A stretch of 5,528 nt of DNA from CAMLHU01 sp031393795. GTDB lineage: Bacteria > Gemmatimonadota > Gemmatimonadetes > Gemmatimonadales > GWC2-71-9. The first letter of the stretch is position 1. Each line of letters opens with the position of its first letter. Under the pieces are notes generated by a model. The model did no database searches and was not told the origin of the DNA. It worked only from the letters and a program-made list of their open reading frames with translations. Position numbers and translations under genes: made by a program. Shown here piece after piece: positions 1 through 4,360 of this stretch. The DNA lies in the NCBI GenBank assembly GCA_031393795.1, contig JANMWE010000303.1, forward strand, positions 1 to 5,528. Direction: 5' to 3'.

Positions 1-1346
1 AGCCGCCGCATCCGCCGATACAGATTCGCACGATCGGTCCGGAGCGTCCGCGCCGCTTCGGCCACGTTCCCGTTCGAGCGTGCCAGGGCATCGCGGATGA
101 GCCGTCGCTCGTGCACATCGAGCGCTTCCGACAGCGGGAGACCCTGCGCTGCCTGCTCTCCTCCTCCCGCCTGGTGCTTGGGGCTCGACGCCTGCGGCAA
201 CACCGCAGCGACCGCGTCTGCCCCGATCTCGGGCTTCCCGCCACCGACGATGATCAGGCGCTCGATGATGTTCGCGAGCTCCCGGACATTCCCCGGCCAT
301 CCGTACCCGCGAAGCGCCTTGAGCGCCTCCGTGCTGAACTGCGGCGTGCCCACCGGTCGTACCCGCCGAGCCAGATGCGCGGCCAAGCTGGGAATATCTT
401 CGGCCCGATCGCGGAGCGGTGGGAGGAGGATGGGAAAGACGTTGAGCCGGAAGAACAGGTCCTCCCGGAAGGCCCCGCTCGCCACCGACTGTTCCAGCTG
501 ACGGTTGGTGGCCGCCAGCACCCGCACATCCACCCGTTCGGCCCGCTCCGCCCCCACGCGCTGGAGCTCGCCGGTCTCCAGGACCCGGAGCAGCTTGGCC
601 TGTGCCTCGAGGCTCAAGTCGCCGATCTCGTCGAGCAGGATCGTTCCGCCATCGGCCAGCGCGAACCGGCCGAGTCGTCGCTCGGTGGCGCCGGTGAAGG
701 CGCCCCGCTCGTGGCCGAAGAGCTCCGACTCCACCAGCTCCCGCGGGATCGCGGCGCAGTTGACCGGGATGAACGCGCGCTTGGCCCGCTTGCTCCCCCG
801 GTGGATCGCGGCGGCGACCAGCTCCTTGCCGGTCCCCGACTCTCCCGTGATCAGCACCCGTGTGTCGGTCGGTGCCACCTGGGCGATCTGTTCCCGCACC
901 CTCGCCAACCCGCGCCCGTCACCGACCAGCTCACCCGGTACGGCCACCTGCGTCCGGAGCACCCGGTTCTCGAGCTGGGTGCGGCGGAGTTCGAGCGCGG
1001 AGCGGAGGGTGACCAGCACCGCCTCGGGGCTGAGCGGCTTCTCGAGGAACTGGAATGCGCCGAGCTGCGTCGCACGCACCGCGTCCGACAGTTGCGCCTT
1101 CCCGCTCATCATGATCACCGGCGCCTCGAGCCCGCGGGCCCGCATCGCCTCGAGGGTCGCGAGCCCGTCGGGGCCGGGCGGCATCATCAGGTCGCAGAAG
1201 GCCGCATCTGGATCGAGCTTCTCGAGTTCGATGAGGGCGGCATTGCCATTGGCCGCTTCCACGACCTCGAACCCCTCGGCGCGGAGCAGGGCGCCAAGCA
1301 TCCGGCGGATGTTCGGTTCGTCGTCGATCAGCAGGATCGTCTGCAT
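1..1346 (-). CDS. Sigma-54-dependent response regulator, NtrC/NtrX class (3' end outside window)
   Basis: This is a cytoplasmic transcription activator expected to drive sigma-54 RNA polymerase once phosphorylated by the kinase encoded just upstream. The 448 codons in the window show three domains. The receiver (about 1-120) has acidic residues D8/D9, phosphoacceptor D52, S81 and K103 (in EKPL). The AAA+ domain (about 138-370) has Walker A GESGTGKE at 168-175, the sigma-54 contact loop GAFTGA at 215-220, Walker B ILLDE at 236-240, sensor I AATNR at 278-282, arginines R294 and R300, and WPGNVREL at 350-357. The Fis-type helix-turn-helix (about 410-448) ends in NLYRRMRR. The ATG is fixed by its one-base overlap with the kinase stop and a GGAG site nine bases upstream. 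The frame is open at the window edge; by family comparison only a few residues are missing. The loop after D52 reads MMPPGPDG, one residue longer than the usual MPGMDG. All catalytic motifs are intact. The class is secure; the EKPLSPE segment recalls NtrX, but the target genes are unknown. Confidence 0.96.
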   Translation of the reverse strand, partial: MQTILLIDDEPNIRRMLGALLRAEGFEVVEAANGNAALIELEKLDPDAAFCDLMMPPGPDGLATLEAMRARGLEAPVIMMSGKAQLSDAVRATQLGAFQFLEKPLSPEAVLVTLRSALELRRTQLENRVLRTQVAVPGELVGDGRGLARVREQIAQVAPTDTRVLITGESGTGKELVAAAIHRGSKRAKRAFIPVNCAAIPRELVESELFGHERGAFTGATERRLGRFALADGGTILLDEIGDLSLEAQAKLLRVLETGELQRVGAERAERVDVRVLAATNRQLEQSVASGAFREDLFFRLNVFPILLPPLRDRAEDIPSLAAHLARRVRPVGTPQFSTEALKALRGYGWPGNVRELANIIERLIIVGGGKPEIGADAVAAVLPQASSPKHQAGGGEQAAQGLPLSEALDVHERRLIRDALARSNGNVAEAARTLRTDRANLYRRMRR

Positions 1347-2545
1347 CAGTTCCGGCTCCGCGGTATCCTGAACACGAACACCGCCCCGCCCGCAACATTC
1401 TCCTCGACCGTCACCGTCCCGCCGTGCACCTCGATCGTCTGCCGCACCAGCGCAAGGCCGAGCCCGGTACCCTCCTTCTTCGTGGTGACATACGGCTGGA
1501 AGATCCGCTCCCGGTCGCTCGCCCGGATCCCCGGGCCTCGATCGGCGATCCGCACCTCGGCCCCGTCCCGCCACGGCGTGATCATCACCCGGAGCTCGCC
1601 CGCGCCGCCCTGCGCCTCGGCGCCATTGCGGAGCACGTTGCTGAAGGCGCGACGGAGTGGATCGAGGTGCCCCATCACGCGCGGCGTGGCGGGATCGGCG
1701 GCGACCACCGTCTGCACCTCCGGCGGCAGCGAGGTCCGGACCAGCTCCTCCAGCAATTCGCCCAGGTCGACCTCGGCCGCGGGACCCTCGGGGAGGCGAC
1801 CGAAATCGGCGAACTCCCGCGCCAGTTGTTCGAGCCGCCCCGACTCGGTCGTAAGGACCTCGAGGGCCTCCGCCTGGGCCGGTATGGCGTTCCGCGTCAG
1901 CTGCGCCACCGCGAAACGGATGGGCGTGAGCGGGTTCTTCATTTCGTGTGCCACCCGGCGTGCCACCTCGCGAAAGGCGCGGAGCCTCGCCGCCTCGAGC
2001 TCGCGTTCCCGCCCGATATCGAGTTCGTCCGCCATCCCGCGGAGCGCGTCGCGCAGCACGCCGAACTCCGGCGCCCCCTTCTTGGGCGACTCGGTCGGAA
2101 GCGCCTCTCGTCGCCTGATGTAGCCGGTCCACTCCACCAGCTCGCCGATCGGCCTGCTCAATTGTCGGGACAGATGTCCCGCGATCCGGGTGCCGGCATA
2201 GACGATGATCGCGCCGAGCAGGAGGAGGAGCGCTGTCGCGGCGGCGCCCAGGTACTTGCTGTAGGCACTGATCTGCTGGGAGCGGGAGAGGACGCTGCTG
2301 AGCGCCGCCGCGTGATCGGCCAGGGCCTTTCGCTCGGTGCGCGTCAGCTTCGTGGTGTCGAGCGTCTCGAGCAGGACCCGGCCGCTGCTCCCGGTGACCG
2401 CCACCGCCGTCCGCATCGCTTCGGTGGTGGTGCTGTTCTGGAGCGTGAGGGCCCAGCTCACCAGCACCGCGCTCGTCGGCAGCACCCCGAGCGCGAGAAG
2501 CGCCCAGAGGATCCGCTGGCGGAAGGTGAGAGGGCGGGGGAGCAT
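1346..2545 (-). CDS. Membrane sensor histidine kinase, NtrY/AtoS-like, HAMP-HisKA-HATPase
   Basis: This is the sensor partner of the downstream sigma-54 regulator: it should autophosphorylate on histidine and pass the phosphate to D52 of the regulator. The 399-residue protein has a first membrane helix at about 12-35, a short extracytoplasmic segment of about 60 residues (36-97, no cysteine, largely helical in character), a second helix at about 98-117, a HAMP linker at about 118-172, and a HisKA domain with H200 in AHEMKNPLTPI. The ATPase domain carries the N box (N303, N307 in NVLRNGAEA), G1 box DRGPGI at 335-340, F box IFQPYVTTK at 348-356 and G2 box GTGLGLAL at 359-366. No PAS domain is visible between HAMP and HisKA, unlike classical NtrY. 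The small outer domain gives no clue to the ligand. The ATG at 2545 is the first in frame. It has no Shine-Dalgarno site, but a TACATT hexamer ends five bases upstream, which fits a leaderless start. Its stop overlaps the regulator start by one base. Confidence 0.95.
   Translation of the reverse strand: MLPRPLTFRQRILWALLALGVLPTSAVLVSWALTLQNSTTTEAMRTAVAVTGSSGRVLLETLDTTKLTRTERKALADHAAALSSVLSRSQQISAYSKYLGAAATALLLLLGAIIVYAGTRIAGHLSRQLSRPIGELVEWTGYIRRREALPTESPKKGAPEFGVLRDALRGMADELDIGRERELEAARLRAFREVARRVAHEMKNPLTPIRFAVAQLTRNAIPAQAEALEVLTTESGRLEQLAREFADFGRLPEGPAAEVDLGELLEELVRTSLPPEVQTVVAADPATPRVMGHLDPLRRAFSNVLRNGAEAQGGAGELRVMITPWRDGAEVRIADRGPGIRASDRERIFQPYVTTKKEGTGLGLALVRQTIEVHGGTVTVEENVAGGAVFVFRIPRSRN
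1356..1359 (-). promoter_or_regulatory. Ribosome binding site and stop-start overlap of the response regulator
   Basis: GGAG on the minus strand lies inside the last codons of the kinase gene, nine bases before the regulator ATG at 1346. The kinase stop and regulator start share one base (TGATG, 1348 to 1344), a layout typical of translational coupling. It fixes the regulator start and argues for balanced expression of kinase and regulator from one message. Confidence 0.7.
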
Positions 2546-2550
2546 GCTGG

Positions 2551-2556
2551 AATGTA
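2551..2556 (-). promoter_or_regulatory. Candidate -10 hexamer for the kinase-regulator operon
   Basis: TACATT on the minus strand (4/6 match to TATAAT) sits five bases before the kinase ATG, within CCCTACATT. A start site about seven bases past it would fall on or beside the ATG, giving a leaderless message, which agrees with the lack of a Shine-Dalgarno site. The -35 position (2579 to 2574, TGTTCA) is only a weak match, so this rests on position and on similarity to the ligase side (CCTATCTT). Confidence 0.35.
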
Positions 2557-2580
2557 GGGTGATGCGTGTCGTTTGAACAC

Positions 2581-2598
2581 AGGGAATGGGGCCTGGGG
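2581..2598 (-). repeat. Inverted 18-bp element, kinase-side copy
   Basis: Read toward the kinase, this copy is CCCCAGGCCCCATTCCCT. It matches the ligase-side copy (2704-2721, read toward the ligase) at 16 of 18 positions; the differences are G/A and A/T. It ends 35 bases before the ATG and 24 bases before the -10-like hexamer. It could be a regulator binding site or half of a REP-type doublet. On the plus strand it lies within a tandem GGGGCCT repeat. Confidence 0.65.
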
Positions 2599-2605
2599 CC
2601 TGGGG
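2582..2605 (+). other. Canonical G-quadruplex motif, plus strand
   Basis: Four G tracts (3, 4, 4 and 4 bases) are separated by three-base loops AAT, CCT and CCT, meeting the G3+N1-7 rule with very short loops. The last three tracts form a tandem 7-bp repeat (GGGGCCT, 2588-2605, about 2.6 copies). The G-rich strand is the template strand for the kinase gene, whose start is 37 bases away. Folding is predicted, not shown. Confidence 0.6.
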
Positions 2606-2639
2606 AGATTGGAGGAGTGCTACTCGAGGCGGGACAATC

Positions 2640-2650
2640 CATTGCCAATG
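2640..2650. promoter_or_regulatory. Short palindrome in the intergenic core, possible operator
   Basis: CATTG-C-CAATG is a perfect palindrome with 5-bp arms around one base, close to the midpoint of the divergent region and inside its least GC-rich part. It is short enough to arise by chance, and no family-specific operator is recognised, so this is only a candidate. Confidence 0.2.
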
Positions 2651-2703
2651 AATGACTTATGCGGTGCGATCTAGTTTCGGAAAGCGCGGTCTCTTGCGAG
2701 CAT

Positions 2704-2721
2704 CCCCAAGCCCCTTTCCCT
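2704..2721 (+). repeat. Inverted 18-bp element, ligase-side copy
   Basis: Read toward the ligase, this copy is CCCCAAGCCCCTTTCCCT, which pairs with the kinase-side copy as an imperfect inverted repeat (16/18, 105 bases between arms). It ends 49 bases before the ligase GTG and 34 bases before the -10-like hexamer. That is ten bases more than on the kinase side, close to one helical turn. No target-site duplication was seen outside the two arms. Confidence 0.65.
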
Positions 2722-2728
2722 AGGCCCC
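2704..2728 (-). other. Canonical G-quadruplex motif, minus strand
   Basis: On the minus strand the G tracts are 4, 3, 4 and 4 bases long, with loops CCTA, AAA and CTT. This meets the same rule as the plus-strand motif at 2582-2605. The G-rich strand is the template strand for the ligase gene, whose start is 42 bases beyond the motif. It overlaps the ligase-side 18-bp element and adds one G tract to it. Confidence 0.6.
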
Positions 2729-2755
2729 GCCCTATGAACCATCCTCCCACGAGCC

Positions 2756-2761
2756 TATCTT
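2756..2761 (+). promoter_or_regulatory. Candidate -10 hexamer for the ligase-NYN operon
   Basis: TATCTT (4/6 to TATAAT), within CCTATCTT, lies nine bases before the GTG at 2771. A start site about seven bases past it would give a message with almost no leader. The bases before the GTG (ACCCGGGCT) contain no Shine-Dalgarno site, which supports a leaderless or near-leaderless reading. The -35 position (around 2734-2739, ATGAAC) is weak. Confidence 0.35.
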
Positions 2762-2770
2762 ACCCGGGCT

Positions 2771-4360
2771 GTGACTGCCCAGAACCCCTTGTCCGACCTG
2801 CACTTCGCCCGTCTTTTCGACCGGCAAGCTGCGGTGCATCCCGACCGCGAATTCCTCGTGGCCGGCGAGGGACGTTGGACCTGGGGGCAGATCCGCGACC
2901 GGTCATCGGCGCTCGCCGAATCTTTGGCCGAGCGCGGGATCAAGCAGGGGGACAAGGTCGCGCTGGTCGTTCCAAACTGGCCCGAGGGGATCGTGGCGTT
3001 CATCGCGGCCGCCCGGCTCGGCGCCACGGTACTGCCGCTCGATCCCGGTTCGACCTTCCACGAACTCCGCTATCTCCTTCGCCACGGCGAAGTGCGCGCG
3101 GCGGTGATCGCGGAGCAGTGGAATGGCGAGGAGCTGCTCGAGCAGTTCGACGAGCTCCTCCCCGAGCTTCCCGACCTCGCCTTCCTGGCGACGGTGGGGC
3201 CTGAGGATCTCTGGCACGATGACCGGGTCTTCCAGTTCGAGGACCTGGTGGCGAAAGGCGGAGTGCGGGCGCCGCGGGTCGCGGAGTTCGATCCCACCAC
3301 GACGCCACTCTGCCTGATCTACACCAGCGGGACGACCGGCAAGCCGAAGGGGGTCGTGCTCACGCACGCCGCCCTGGTCGGCTCGGCGATCGCCACCGCG
3401 GAAGCGATCGGCACCACGACGGAGGACCGCGTCCTCCTCGGCGTGCCGCTCTTCCACGTCTTCGGCATCTCCGTGCTGGTGGCGACCGTGGCGAGCGGGG
3501 CCACGCTGGTGTTGCAGGAGCGTTTCCGTGCCGCGGAGACGTTGCAGCTGGTGCCGCGCGAGCGGATCACCGTCCTGCACGGCGTTCCCACGATGTTCGC
3601 GCTGCTCATGCGCGAGCCGGGCTTCGACCCGGCACAGCTTCGGACCCTCCGTTCCGGCATCATCGGCGGGAGCTTCGTGTCCGAGGAGTTGGTCACCCGC
3701 ATCCGTGCCTGGTGCGACGTGCAGATCGCCTACGGCCTCACCGAGACCGGCCCCACCATCAGCGTCACCCGCACCGGCGACCCGGCCGGCAAGCGAGGAC
3801 AGACGGTGGGGCGGCCGCTCGCGGGGGTCGAGGCGACGATCCGTGACGTGCTCACGGGGACCCTGCACGGGCTCGAGGCGGTGGGGGAACTGGCGGTGAA
3901 GTCCCCGTACCTGATGGCGGGGTATCACCGCATGCCGGGGGAGACCCAGAAGGTCTACTCCCCGGAGGGCTACTTCCTGACCGGCGACCTGGCCGTCCTC
4001 GACGAGGACGGATACATCCAGCTCGTGGGCCGACGGAAGGAGCTCATCATCCGCGAGGGCCGCAATGTGAGCCCCCGCGAAGTGGAAGATGTATTGCGCG
4101 CCCACCCGGCGGTGGACGACGCCTGCGTGATCGGCCTGCCCCATGAAGTGATGGGCGAGGTGATCTGCGCCTGTGTCGTCGCCGTGGAGGGTGCCATCGT
4201 GACCGGCGACGAGCTCAAGGAGTTCTGTCGCGATCAATTGGCCGACTACAAGGTCCCCGACCTCGTGCGGTTCTTCGACGCCTTCCCGCTCACCGGGTCG
4301 GGCAAGGTGAAGCGTCGTGAACTCACGAGGGTGGTGGAACTGGAGCACTCGACTACGTGA
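2771..4360 (+). CDS. Acyl-CoA synthetase / AMP-dependent ligase (class I adenylate-forming)
   Basis: This enzyme activates a carboxylic acid with ATP to an acyl-adenylate and then transfers the acyl group, most likely to coenzyme A. The 529 residues match family length and carry the usual motifs: the phosphate loop YTSGTTGKPKGV at 184-195, FHVFG at 228-232, YGLTETGP at 321-328, YFLTGD with ribose-binding D406, the hinge GRRKELIIREGRNVSPREVE at 420-439, and PLTGSGK with catalytic lysine K512. No membrane helix, signal peptide or carrier-protein domain is seen, so it should be a soluble stand-alone enzyme. Closest overall to medium/long-chain fatty acyl-CoA ligases (FadD-like), but 4-coumarate-CoA-ligase-like or acyl-ACP/AMP ligase activity cannot be excluded and the substrate is unknown. 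The GTG start is forced by an in-frame TGA at 2735 and no other start before it; the protein begins with typical N-terminal family sequence. The stop overlaps the next gene by four bases. Confidence 0.95.
   Translation: MTAQNPLSDLHFARLFDRQAAVHPDREFLVAGEGRWTWGQIRDRSSALAESLAERGIKQGDKVALVVPNWPEGIVAFIAAARLGATVLPLDPGSTFHELRYLLRHGEVRAAVIAEQWNGEELLEQFDELLPELPDLAFLATVGPEDLWHDDRVFQFEDLVAKGGVRAPRVAEFDPTTTPLCLIYTSGTTGKPKGVVLTHAALVGSAIATAEAIGTTTEDRVLLGVPLFHVFGISVLVATVASGATLVLQERFRAAETLQLVPRERITVLHGVPTMFALLMREPGFDPAQLRTLRSGIIGGSFVSEELVTRIRAWCDVQIAYGLTETGPTISVTRTGDPAGKRGQTVGRPLAGVEATIRDVLTGTLHGLEAVGELAVKSPYLMAGYHRMPGETQKVYSPEGYFLTGDLAVLDEDGYIQLVGRRKELIIREGRNVSPREVEDVLRAHPAVDDACVIGLPHEVMGEVICACVVAVEGAIVTGDELKEFCRDQLADYKVPDLVRFFDAFPLTGSGKVKRRELTRVVELEHSTT
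4342..4360 (+). promoter_or_regulatory. GTGA coupling junction and weak ribosome binding site of the NYN gene
   Basis: GGAG at 4342-4345 lies 11 bases before the GTG at 4357. The GTG overlaps the ligase TGA (4358-4360) as GTGA, a classic translational coupling arrangement. An ATG at 4361, one base after the stop, is in another frame that closes at about 4433, so it is not the start. The overlap makes separate transcription of the NYN gene unlikely. Confidence 0.65.

Larger units (their letters stand above)
2546..2770. other. Divergent intergenic promoter region
   Basis: These 225 bp separate the start codons of the kinase (minus) and the acyl-CoA ligase (plus), and all promoters for both operons in view should lie here. 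The region holds two 18-bp inverted elements, two G-quadruplex motifs, a -10-like hexamer next to each start codon, and a less GC-rich core (about 2634-2676) with a short palindrome. I see no RNA gene, terminator or convincing small gene. An open frame on the plus strand from 2659 continues into the ligase gene but is judged a shadow. In the ligase frame a TGA at 2735-2737 rules out any start upstream of the GTG at 2771 other than within the last 33 bases, where no start codon occurs. Confidence 0.85.

Noticed and set aside
111..2123. Very long open frame on the plus strand (670 codons) opposite the kinase and regulator genes
   Set aside because: It is antisense to two genes with complete family motifs; long shadow frames are expected opposite GC-rich codons, and its translation shows no recognisable domain.
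2614..2625. GAGT-GCT-ACTC palindrome in the intergenic region
   Set aside because: Four-base arms are too short to distinguish from chance.
2633..2648. Minus-strand TTGGCA...TTGT as a sigma-54 promoter for the kinase operon
   Set aside because: The spacing between the GG and TTG boxes is one base short and the -12 GC dinucleotide is GT; sigma-54 promoters are strict on both.
2581..2721. The inverted repeats as ends of a 141-bp MITE
   Set aside because: No target-site duplication is seen outside the arms, and similarity stops at the G-rich core. A repeat-family origin can only be judged with the whole genome.
2659..3204. 181-codon plus-strand frame starting in the intergenic region and overlapping the ligase start
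   Set aside because: It is Arg/Pro-rich without recognisable motifs, overlaps over 430 bases of a secure gene in another frame, and has no ribosome binding site.
2903..4348. 481-codon minus-strand frame opposite the acyl-CoA ligase
   Set aside because: A codon-bias shadow of the ligase, with low-complexity His/Arg/Glu-rich composition and no domain.
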